From Melampsora larici-populina 98AG31 (Eukaryota; Basidiomycota; Pucciniomycetes; Pucciniales; Melampsoraceae), in contig NW_006768788.1 of the NCBI RefSeq assembly GCF_000204055.1, forward strand, positions 695,115 to 759,114: a stretch of 64,000 nt of DNA, in the 5' to 3' direction. A program made the translations under genes and the position numbers. Positions 47,801 through 56,607 of this stretch are shown here, one piece after another; positions within the stretch are counted from its first letter, which is position 1, and each line of letters begins with the position of its first letter. The notes under the pieces were generated by a model. It was not told where the DNA came from, searched no databases, and saw only the letters and a list, made by a program, of their open reading frames with translations.

Positions 47801-48247
47801 CAGCGAAGAAGAGTCTGACACTGAAGATGTCTTGGACACCCAAATTGACGACTACCTTCGCATGGAGCATAAGATGAGTGCTTCTGAGTTCGATATCACT
47901 GATCCTCATGCAGCTCTTCAGTGGTGGCGGGTAAGTTTACAATCTTGTACTATTACAGAACTCAAATTTGACATAGGTTACGTTTTAAATAGGTCCATGA
48001 AAAGCGATTTCGAATTCTAGCCATGATGGCACGTGACTTTTTAGCTTCGACTGCATCATCTTGCGCTGCCGAGCGAATCTTTTCTTGTGCTAAGGATGTG
48101 TGCACAGCTTGCAGAGGTAGCTTACTGCCTCGTACAATTGAAATATTGGTATCTAGTCGACTATGGTTGAGGGAGGGTGTGGACCTAGGGGAGAATTTTA
48201 CTGATCTGGTGGCTGCTTTCAAGAAACTCAATGTTCAGATGGATTAG
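44801..48247 (+). CDS. hAT transposase of the inner element, apparently complete
   Basis: Start ATG 44801 (MPSLQPTPQRPIRERRPVLT). About eight to nine exons with short GT-AG introns. Order of parts: basic and Lys-rich N-terminus (GKTQKKTKTTKTSNKEKG); BED zinc finger (YACRFCVKRGKTNPVRVS ... NLKAHQDG); QMACAWLIRQAQPW; catalytic region 1 (LVHDGWTTKGNRHAFIGAS); region 2 (TTDSGSNNKTMAAEM) followed by FCFCHKLALIVNAGL (C-x2-H); an acidic insert; WRKEFERVSKS and YGIRWNIKYESRHKAWL; EGDGPTGCMVIPQY; and the hAT dimerisation domain with ALQWWRVH, MMARDFLASTASSCAAERIFS (catalytic Glu) and GSLLPRTIEILV. The stop is at 48245-48247. It makes hairpin-type cuts at element ends and integrates. No premature stop was noticed in the parts read, so this copy may be autonomous. 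Confidence 0.88.
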
Positions 48248-49874
48248 ATTCTGATTGGAGCCTTGTCTCACTTTGCTTTCTATTCAAAGTTTTACCTTTC
48301 AATTCTTTTCATTTATTTCAAAAACCTTTTTGTTATAATCGTTTCTAGTTTATCTCCTTCTTTCCTCACCTTCAACTCTTGTTTCACTTTCTAGTCACTC
48401 GTTTGAGAGCGCCTTACTTGCTTTGCAACCTTGGCTCATGTTTTGTTTATTTTTTTCTGCTCTACATCAATTTCACACTTGTTGCGTAACGGTTGCGTAT
48501 GTTACGTTGCGCCATCAGTGCTACGTCACAAGAAATACAAATTTGGCATTTTTTTATCTCGCTACGTTCCGCACAGGTAACATGAAATCATTTTTCCTGT
48601 CATCAACGCAACTTAAAAATGGCTTGTTGCGCGACGTTGCGTTGCTGACCCAGGGTTGCTTCAAAGTGTTAATCGCCTTGTTGTGCAGACCAGCAAAAAG
48701 GTCTACAGACTGTTGGGCAGCCCACGTCGATGATCGAACCACAGCCCCACGGTTGCTTGAATCAAAAGCTGCACGGAGTGCAGCATCTTGAAATCTAGCC
48801 CATGGGAGTGCATGTCGTACAACCCACAGCACTAAGATCATGTTTAAGAGGTCGGCTGTGAACTTGGGTCCACTAAAATATGTTGTTAAGGTGGACTTTT
48901 TGTCTTTTTTCTCGGCTTCGAGCTTTTCTTTGTAGGCGAGAGGGAGAACCATACCAGCTGCTATCGCCTTGTGTCTTTGCGTGCAAACCGGACGTGATGC
49001 GCTTCCATCTCGATGACACCATAGGCTCCAATAAGTAGTTGGTCCCGTTTTGTATGTATTCTTACAAAATTTACATCTGAAGGATCGACCCTACATGAGA
49101 AGAGATAAAACATGAATTAGTACACACATCATGTAAAAGAACATGGAAAAGAATGTTATGGTCAAAAGAAAATCACTTACTTTTGGAGTTGTCTTAGGTG
49201 CATCATAGTACTCGCAAAGGTACTCCACATCAGCAGATCGTTTTTCATTATAACCGAGTTCCCTTTGTTCATCCTCAACAATCTCGATATCAGAGACTTG
49301 ATCCACATCCATACCCAAAGGTATTTCATAATCCTACATCAGATAAGGAATGATTAAATCAAATGTGTAGTCCGACTATATATAAGATAATATGAACTCA
49401 CATTGTCTTTAGATCTCTTGACAGATGGACCGGCACTACTTGTGCTTCATGCAGGAGATCAAGATCAAGCACGTTTGCTGCTTGAAGAAAGGGTCTAGGG
49501 AAAGATAGGAAATCAAAAAACAAGTAACAGTCAGCTATGTTGGCAGATATCAGAAAGAGAGAGAAAAGAAAGGGCAAACAACTAACCTTTCCCTTTGCAG
49601 TTGACTTCGGTTTTGCTGCTGGTTTTGTTTGTTTCTTTATAGAATCCGGGGGTCGAGGTGATGCAGATCGATGAGAAAGTGGTCCAGCCTCAGAATCATC
49701 TTCGTCTGGCAACGACAAAGTGACAGCTGCTCGGGAATCTCGGGGTGGAACAACAAAGCCTTGTTGTTTGCGAGAAGGACTTGGTGGCCGGAGTTGTCGA
49801 GTTGATGATGAACAACCCGGAACGAGAAGGCTTTGTGATGATGAGGTTTGCGATGATTTCCTAGAAAGACCCAT

Positions 49875-50391
49875 TCTGAAAAGGCAGCAAAAACGAAGGG
49901 ATAAGAGAGAGGTCTTAGCAAATAATACTATAAGATAGGTGTGGCAGTGGAGTGTTGAAGATGGATTAAAGTGATCAATACAATACACTCACCTTAAGAT
50001 CATGAATAAAACCAGTCAAACATGTGAACCACAATCCAGCCAGATGAAGAAATTGAGCCAGGGATCTTGCTCCATCGTGTCAAGGGGTGTATTGGTGGCG
50101 TTGTCCATCTGGTGGTCACGGTGAAAATGCCGAAAAGGGAAGGTGTTATAATCGATTCGAGGTGGTATATCAATTGGCGCTGTGGGTACAGGGTTACTGG
50201 GTTTCCTCTGCTATAGAGCGGATGAAACTCGGCCCCGGAAGAATACGGAGCGGAAGCTCCGCTATAAAAATTCATCCTACCCGTGAGCGGAGCGCAAGCT
50301 CCGCTCTTTAGAGCGGGTATATAGCGGACGGGCCGGACCGCTCCGCTATTGCTCCGCAACCACTTTTTCATGCGGAGCGGTTCTGGTATTG
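49875..50391. other. Right sub-terminal region of the outer hAT
   Basis: Contains the promoter side of the outer transposase and GC-rich GCGGAGC/GCTCCGC repeats between 50210 and 50380. No gene. Confidence 0.6.
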
Positions 50392-51403
50392 TTGGAACTC
50401 TGAAAGGTCAATTGGATAAACTAAATGCATTACATCCTTCATCAGATTCTACCGCCGTTCCAGAGACACTATCTTCTGCTCAACTTCCACTCAAACCATC
50501 CTTTTCAAATTTGAAGAAACTGATACCACAGCCAGAAGAGGCTCCATCAAGACGGAATTTTTGGGAAAAGATGAGCTGTGAGTTTTCTGTATAAATGTTT
50601 AGAATTCACTTGTGAACATGTATCCTAGAGGTTGGCCGACTGAATGCAATCTCCTTTCTCTTCCAAACAAACCCACAGTTCAATTTGATGCTGAGAGGAA
50701 TCATCTGACTTATGTTGCAAGGATAGATAGGCCTATACTCCCAGAATGGAGTCCGGTACAACAACACACTTCTCAATTTGAACAAACTACCTCAGCTGAA
50801 GCATGGGTAGAAAATGTTTTTCACCCAGACAAATTCACCATATCAAATTACAAAAAATTGAAAGAGATAGGCGCAGCTCGTAGAGCTTTGATTCAAAAAG
50901 CTACCCTTGCTTCCCAGGCTTCATACTACCCTGCAGGAGGAGTGAGTGATCTCAAAATTTCCTGGAGGCGTAAGATTGAACTCGAAACTCTATTTATCCA
51001 AAGTCTTGGAGAACGTTCAGATGAAGTCAGGGAGATAGTGCAAGGTTTTGTTGATGGGTTGGATACTGCTGCTCCACATTTTCTTGTATTCATCGATAAC
51101 TTCAATTCTCCGACAATGAATCTAGGTACAAATTCAGATGTTGCAATGTTTCACTTGAGGGAGCAAGTACAATTGCCTAGAAGAGTCAGACCTACAGCAA
51201 CCCCGCCAGGTACTTCACCACCATCCCATACTCAACTCGATCACGAGACCCATCAACACCCAACCACTCTCGCAGATGTCCAAAATGTGTTCTTCCATGA
51301 TGTATTTTTTCGAGAAGGTGATCAATTTGGTCACTATTCTCCTGACTCTCACAGGAAATTTGTTGAAAGTTCATTATTAAGAAGGATTCAGGCATCTCAC
51401 TGA

Positions 51404-52487
51404 TCAACTGCTTGCACTCCTTTGGGTTTTTTTAATTATCCTTTTTGAAAAAAGTCTATGGAGAGTATAGATGATTTGTTTGATGAGAATTGACTTTGTA
51501 GAGCTAGATCTGATTTGTTTAAACTTACTGGTATGTACTTGAGTGAACACATGAAAGAGAAGAAATCCATTTAAGTATACAGTCATGACATATCCTTTCC
51601 CAGTCTTTTCATTCAAAACCATGTACCTGGTTTCTTCTTCCTTTCAATCTCTGAGCATCAGTCTTTTTTTCTATTACCTCTCCAACTACTTGAGTGACAC
51701 ATTTAATCCCACATTGTCAACATGTCAATTTTAGCAAATGAATCAAAAATGCCTAGTAGTTCAGGTGCAGTAATTTGAATATGTAATAGGTAAGAGCTTC
51801 ATCAAGTTTCAAAGTGTCATGTTCACTCTGATAACTTTGTTCCAGATCAATGTTGAATGTGTTGATAGATATACCTGGCTGTGTCAATTCAACATAGATC
51901 ATGAAAGTATATTGATACAGTCAAAGCACGTTAAGATTCAAAAGTTGATGAGCTTTTGAGAAGTATCTGGAATTCAGAGCAGAAGATATTGTCAAGCCTG
52001 TCATAAAAACCACAGAAATATAACATCAGATTCATGGTGTCTGTGTCAATGTCATGGTCAATTGGAATTTCTGAATATTGGGACTTACATGGTCCCAAAA
52101 ACCTACAGGCCAATTTCCAGGATACTTAATCATAAGATACCAGGCTGCTTCATTGCCCAAAGGTCAAGCTAGAAGTCCTCCACAGATTGTTGGATAGGTA
52201 ATCATCAACTATATTTGTTCTTTGGAATCTGTTTGACTGATTTTTGTAGTTGAGGTTGTCTACGTTTGAAATGAATTTGCTTTTGTTTTGAAGAGTTAGA
52301 TACATGGGAAGAGGCTTTAGCAAACCAGGTAAAGGAGGGTAAAGTTAGAATTAAGTGGAGAAATCTTGTTTTTTTCTTACAGGCACTTGAGGTAAAGAGC
52401 AGCCACAAATATAGAGGTGCTTTGTCAGAGCCAATCCATTTCTCTTATAACATCATATTATTATTTCAACAATAACGAATTGTAACT
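51404..52487. other. Intergenic between orphan gene B and the DIRS-like element
   Basis: AT-rich with no supported gene. Short frames on the minus strand (51404-51622, 51931-52113) lack motifs. Confidence 0.5.
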
Positions 52488-52687
52488 TTACCTTGCCTAA
52501 GTTATACTTAGGTGAGGTAAAGTAATTACAACGGGAGGTAGGCCTCGTAAAGGGAGAGTTCTCATTTCGAACTACTCTCTTTACGCCTGATCGCGTCAGA
52601 GGACTGCGAGAGACTTCCTCCTGAGAGACCTCTTTTGAGTAGAGGTCTCAGGTTGTTTTTAGAAGAGAGGTTTCTAGTAACCTCTCT
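52488..52687. repeat. Hairpin cluster at the 3' end of the DIRS-like element
   Basis: Three stem-loops: 52488-52524 (CTTTACCT...AGGTAAAG, 17-bp arms with two mismatches), 52625-52649 (GAGACCTCT/AGAGGTCTC) and 52664-52687 (AGAGAGGTT/AACCTCTCT). They lie between the recombinase stop and flanking DNA and may mark the element terminus. Confidence 0.65.
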
Positions 52688-52941
52688 GACTTGGTTGTCT
52701 GATTTGTTCGTTGGGGAAAGGCAGTGATCCCTGTTTCTCTGGGCTGGCGACAGGCCTGAGCCTAGCGGGCTTTCCCCCATCCTGTCGCTTGATTTGGTCG
52801 GTCCTGCTACTCTGGCGTTTGTTCATCTTATAATGATGAATTACACATTGAATCTGTAGAGCTTGAGAGGGTAGGCACGGAAATACTGAGGTGAAATTTA
52901 GAGGAAGTAGATCTCATACAAATAGAAATGAATAAGCGAAT

Positions 52942-54135
52942 CTAGGATGACGTTGCGTGTGAGGCGGAGGACGTGGCTTTCCCTTTCAAGGTATTTCGTT
53001 TGACCCATTCGGCTGGGGGGTCATCGTCAACGAAAGGGTGTTTCTCCCAAGTGAAGACGGATAAGTCATAGACTGTCTTGAAGCACGGGATAGTGTCTTC
53101 TGAAACTTGTAAAGCGCGTTTGGCTGCTGCCCAGTCTTGATCGTTCCACGTCCGTTGGTACAAGGAGTGGCACGATGATTTCCATCTCCCGAGCTCCTTA
53201 ATTGAGTCTGTTGACACACCTGCTCTTGTTAGCAGGGTTGCGCCTCCAATCCGAAATGAGTGTCCTGTCATCCTGGAGGAGGCACCCCAGGCTCGGGACA
53301 TGGCCTTTAGCATCGCCTGTCGAGTGATTCCCTTTAGTCCAGTCGTGTCTCGTGACAAGAATAAGCGTGGGTCACTGTCCTCCCAGAATAGTGAGTCGCT
53401 GAGGTTACGGAGTGCTTCTACTGGGCATAAAACGCCACCCGTTGCTCGTAGATTGATGTACTGTACTTCACCCGGGGCTGCTGTCTTGGCCTCGCGGATG
53501 CCTATCACGGCTATCGTGGTCCCTTCAGACTTGTGGAAGGTAAGGTCTGCTCGCAGGATGGAACTAAGGTCGTATTTGCTGTACGTGGTGTTCTTGTATA
53601 CTAATTCTCCTAGTCGAGCAAGACCCCAATACGCCACGAGGGCCAACACAGTCAGTCCTAGAGGGTTGGGTTCGTGTTCGGCGATGTCTCCGACTAGTAT
53701 GATGAGAGCTTTTGGTGTTACTGGTTCGCGGTTTGCTTTGATAATTGGGGTTCGTGCCTCTAGTCTTTCGGAGGCTCTAAGTATGGATTTGAGTCGAGTA
53801 AGTTGGATGTCTGGGAAGTAATGGCCGTGAAACGCGTGCCAAGTGCGTAGTGCCGTCAAATACTTCCGGATGGTCTTCACTTTAATTGGTTTGTTGGCGT
53901 TATAACCATCAGTGTTCTCTCCTGCCCACACTATGAACCGTTCAACTACGTAGTCTACTGCTGGAAAGGTCTGAAGGTTCTTCTCCTTCGTGAACTTCTT
54001 AAATTTGGAAACTCCCGACGCATAGGATTTGATGGTCGTTCTGTTCCAAGCTGCACGTAGCATATGGCGCTGTGCCCTATTCAGCCTGAGAGGTGACTCG
54101 TCGTCGATTCTAATAAAAGGCGTTATGTCCTTCAT
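52942..54135 (-). CDS. Tyrosine recombinase (integrase) of the DIRS-like element
   Basis: 397 aa from ATG 54135. The N-terminal core-binding domain has HMLRAAWNRTTIKSYASGVS and FIVWAGENTDGYNANKPIKV. The catalytic domain has the Arg of WGLARLGELVYK, HSFRIGGATLLTRAGVST (H-x2-R), GRWKSSCHSLYQRTW (nucleophile Tyr) and a long N-terminal helix LTALRTWHAFHGHYF. The conserved R-H-R-Y tetrad is complete. The enzyme would insert the circular DNA copy into the genome by strand exchange. It lies downstream of RT-RNase H on the same strand, the standard DIRS/Ngaro order. It resembles fungal Crypton and Ngaro recombinases, and the RT next door makes the retrotransposon assignment firm. Confidence 0.92.
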   Translation of the reverse strand: MKDITPFIRIDDESPLRLNRAQRHMLRAAWNRTTIKSYASGVSKFKKFTKEKNLQTFPAVDYVVERFIVWAGENTDGYNANKPIKVKTIRKYLTALRTWHAFHGHYFPDIQLTRLKSILRASERLEARTPIIKANREPVTPKALIILVGDIAEHEPNPLGLTVLALVAYWGLARLGELVYKNTTYSKYDLSSILRADLTFHKSEGTTIAVIGIREAKTAAPGEVQYINLRATGGVLCPVEALRNLSDSLFWEDSDPRLFLSRDTTGLKGITRQAMLKAMSRAWGASSRMTGHSFRIGGATLLTRAGVSTDSIKELGRWKSSCHSLYQRTWNDQDWAAAKRALQVSEDTIPCFKTVYDLSVFTWEKHPFVDDDPPAEWVKRNTLKGKATSSASHATSS

Positions 54136-54571
54136 GTCCTATCAGGTCATTGGGTAGGTTCAGTAATGGGACGGGTAAATGTTTCCGTGACGTGATGTAC
54201 GTCTGTTTGTTCGATGAAGTACTCACCGTGGGCTGGACAAAGTAGTTCTAGGATTTGGAAAGCTTCTGACCCGTATGATGGACTTGTTAAGGGGTTGCGC
54301 GTTGTAGAGCTGTAATGGTTAGAGTTGTAATGGTGCTTTAGGTTGAAAGGTTGAAAAGGGGATGTCTGGAAAAAAGGATCGTTTTGTGAAAATTTTCTTG
54401 GTCTCGAAGGTATTGTGTGGGAAAGGATTGTGGAAGGTCGTTCGTATTAGAGAACTTTGGTCCAGTCTCGGCTGAGTTACTTTTACTCCGCTTGCGGTTC
54501 TGACAGTTTGGGAAGGGCGTGAGAATAATTCTCGTTAGGTAAACTGCTCGACACTTAGGTAAACTTTGACA

Positions 54572-56357
54572 TCATCGTCGCGTCATAAACTCACTTCCTC
54601 TGGGAATTGTCTGGTCTCTCGTTATGTCTTCCAACCATCGAGTGAGGTCATGAGGGACTTCTATGTGTACTTGGCGATACCAGTCCTTACCGGATGGTAG
54701 GCCTCTTGAAAGTAGGTCTGCCGCGTTGTCAGCGGAGCAAACGCGTCTCTGTTCGAGTTGGCAGTCTGAGGAGAAAAGTTGTTCAGATATACACTTCCAC
54801 TCCTCATTCACCCAGTAGTCCCGTGACCTTTCCTTCCTGAGAACTCCCTCTGTTGTTGTGTTGTCCGTAAGGACGAGAAATCTCTCACCTTGAGTATCCC
54901 TCAGCTTTTTTACTATCAAGAAACCTAGCCGTATTGCTACGGTTTCTAGCCAGGCTATGCCACGTTTTGGTTTCCCTGGTGGAAACTCCCAACCTTCCTT
55001 CAGTTGGAACTGACCCCACGATTTCCCTACGATGACTCCTATCCCGAAGGATGTTGACGCATCTCCAACCCAGCCTATGTTGTTTATGAGTCGTGTTTTC
55101 ATCAACCGCCGTCTAGGGATTTCTGATAGGGCTTTGGACCAAACATTCATGTTGTCTCGAACTTCTTTTGGCATTTTCCTCTTTGCTGATAAGTTGTGCC
55201 ATTCCATCAGCCACCGAAAGTTATTCGTGAGGAAACATCGTAGTTGAGGTGCAATATAAGCTACATGGTTCAGTCTTCCGTTCATCTTCTGAACTTCTTT
55301 GTGAGAGAAATCGATCTTTTTCCGGAATTCTTCTAGTTGAGCTTGTCTCTTCTCCAATTTCCCTGGAGGTAATTCAACAGTTTTGTTCGTCGTGTTCCAC
55401 AAGAATCCGATATATTTTTGTTCGTTTCCAAAATGTGAGAACTTTGTCTCGTTAGTTTTAACTCCTAAGTTAGAGCTGTAACTGACTATCTCATCCATAT
55501 TTGTCAGTTTGTCTTTCCGTTTGATTAGTAGGTTATCATCAACCCATCTAAATGCTTCTTCTAACTCGAATTCAGCCTTCACTAGTTCTTTCCAGGCGTC
55601 GGCTGGTCCGCCAAAGCTTCCACAGCCTGCGACTCCCCCAAACGATATAAACATATCTAAGTAAAGAAGTCCTTCGAAATCACACAGTAATAGAAAGGGC
55701 CATTGATCAGGTCTCGTCGGTATTTGGCGATAGGCCTTAAGCCAATCGAATAAGGCTATCAGTAGTTCGTGTTCGGAATTAGCTATGAAGGTGTAGACTT
55801 TGTAGAAATTGTCCCAGGTGGTTCGAAAGTCCTCTTTGTTGACGAAGGAGTTCACGCTTGGTATCTTCGGGTTATTTTTCGGGAAAGATAAATCGTTGAT
55901 GGGTCTGAATGACCCATCTCCATTTGTCACTGCTCCCATGGGGCTTGATCGAAAGAATGAATAGTGTTCGTGAACTTCTTCTTTTGTTAAAGGGCCTATC
56001 ATTCGTCCTGCTTTAACTTCTTCTTCTAAATTATCCTGTATTTTCTCTTTTGCTAGAAGCGCTGAATTATGATTGGAGGGGCAAAAGTGATTCAATCCTT
56101 CTATTGTATGACTCGGGATCCCCTGGTCGAAACCTGATTGAAAGCCTTCTAACACGAAGTTATAATCTGGGAGTAGGTTGTGTTTCTTCAGTTCTCTTTT
56201 CCATATGTCTATTTTCATGTCACACTTGGCCTTTGTTGGCCATTCTATCTTCTTCACTTCTTTCTCCTTTTTCTGGGTGTCGTGGCTTGTTCCTGTCTCT
56301 TTATTGACATCCAGTGTCTCGCTTTGATTTCGTTCTATTCGCTCTATTGGGAATCTC
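54572..56357 (-). CDS. Reverse transcriptase-RNase H of the DIRS-like element
   Basis: The frame is open from about 56357 (RRFPIERIERNQSE) to the stop at 54572. RT motifs: SSPMGAVTNGDGSFRPINDL; LIALFDWLKAYRQIP (first catalytic Asp); FISFGGVAGCGSFGG; FRWVDDNLLIKRKD, the YxDD box as WVDD; FGNEQKYIGFLWN. The RNase H portion has GWVGDASTSFGIGVIVG, KRGIAWLETVAIRLG, LVLTDNTTTEGVL and VCSADNAADLLSRGL, giving D-E-D-D-like residues. It copies element RNA to DNA and removes the RNA strand. No ATG opens the frame at a natural place. Its first in-frame codons follow an AAAG acceptor that matches in phase a GTAAGC donor at the gag stop, so it may be expressed as a spliced gag-RT fusion. Confidence 0.9.
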
Positions 56358-56607
56358 CTTTATGGAACAACAGGTGTGCGACGTATATTAATTTCAAATT
56401 TGGTTTAGACAAACAAGATCAACAATAGTGAAAAGAGGAAGGGAAATTCAGACAATTAAAGGTTTTGAGTGTTAACTGGTACATTAGTGGTATTGGAAAG
56501 GAGGATGAAATTTAAGGATTACAAATGTATCCCTTCTATACGATGTGATAGAGATGGGAAGGGAACATCGCTGGTTGACTCTGGTCTCTAAATCGTAACA
56601 GACTTGC

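Larger units (their letters stand above)
43875..48658. mobile_element. Inner (younger) hAT transposon, 4,784 bp
   Basis: The ends CAACCCTGGGTCAGCAACG at 43875 and its inverse CGTTGCTGACCCAGGGTTG ending at 48658 are perfect for 19 bp. Sub-terminal GTTGCGT/AACGTTGC motifs repeat at both ends. It contains one plus-strand spliced hAT transposase (44801-48247) without visible lesions. It has inserted into the transposase gene of the older hAT, so it is the younger of the two. Confidence 0.92.
43868..48665. repeat. 7-bp target duplication CTTCAAA of the inner hAT
   Basis: CTTCAAA at 43868-43874 and 48659-48665. In the minus-strand host transposase this is TTTGAAG, covering the last codons of an exon just before its GTAAGT donor. 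The insertion therefore hit an exon-intron border. Confidence 0.88.
41733..49874 (-). pseudogene. hAT transposase of the outer element, split and with premature stops
   Basis: Start ATG 49874 (MGLSRKSSQTSSSQSLLVPG), a Ser-rich tail, then a BED-type zinc finger (FRCKFCKNTYKTG ... WCHRDG) and the [17 protein letters not shown] helix, up to FAGLHNKAINTLK at 48659, where the second hAT is inserted. It resumes past 43874 with FCLVHDVWTTKGNRHAFVGA (first catalytic Asp region), TTDSGGNNATM (second), RCYAHKLNLVVGHGL (C-x2-H), WHAVELVNKVLK, EGNGPTGCILL, PLQWWK and the dimerisation/catalytic SVSATSCACEQTFSAAADVC near the C-terminus, ending at 41733. TGA codons fall in frame at 42890-42888 (after YKGQML) and 42546-42544 (before VEGNGPTG). 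The copy is inactive on three counts. Confidence 0.85.
41348..50391. mobile_element. Outer (older) hAT transposon, 9,044 bp including a nested hAT
   Basis: The ends CAATACCGGAATCGCTCCGC (left) and the inverse of TGCGGAGCGGTTCTGGTATTG (right) are imperfect inverted repeats. Both ends are packed with sub-terminal CGCTCCGC/GCGGAGCG motifs (about 41360-41520 and 50210-50380), a hAT hallmark used for transposase binding. The element carries a minus-strand hAT transposase gene interrupted by a second hAT (43875-48658). Without that it is ~4.25 kb. It is inserted in exon 2 of orphan paralogue B. Confidence 0.88.
41341..50398. repeat. 7-bp target duplication TTGGAAC of the outer hAT
   Basis: TTGGAAC at 41341-41347 and again at 50392-50398 (coordinates span both copies and the element). 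hAT elements usually make 8-bp duplications. Extending to eight gives TTGGAACC versus TTGGAACT, a mismatch. Confidence 0.85.
40471..51403 (+). pseudogene. Orphan family member B, 562 aa, split by nested hAT transposons
   Basis: Paralogue of the 37229-39113 gene. Exon 1 is 40471-40909 and exon 2 starts at 41002, both with the same phases as in A. Exon 2 is broken after ELQDPGLAPYLGT (41347) by a 9-kb hAT element and resumes at 50399 (LKGQLDKLNALHP) to 50577. Exon 3 is 50679-51403. Removing the insertion and one copy of its target duplication restores an unbroken 562-codon frame, with no other stop, frameshift or lost splice site that I can see. The insertion is therefore the only obvious lesion. 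Motifs shared with A include ASAIRSKSGWGD, SKVAIINKFFKAELQDPGLA, LPLKPSFSNLK, QFDAERNH and RKIELETLFIQSLGE. Confidence 0.85.

Noticed and set aside
53300..53821. 173-codon open frame on the plus strand
   Set aside because: Lies entirely antisense within the tyrosine-recombinase gene, which has complete catalytic motifs.
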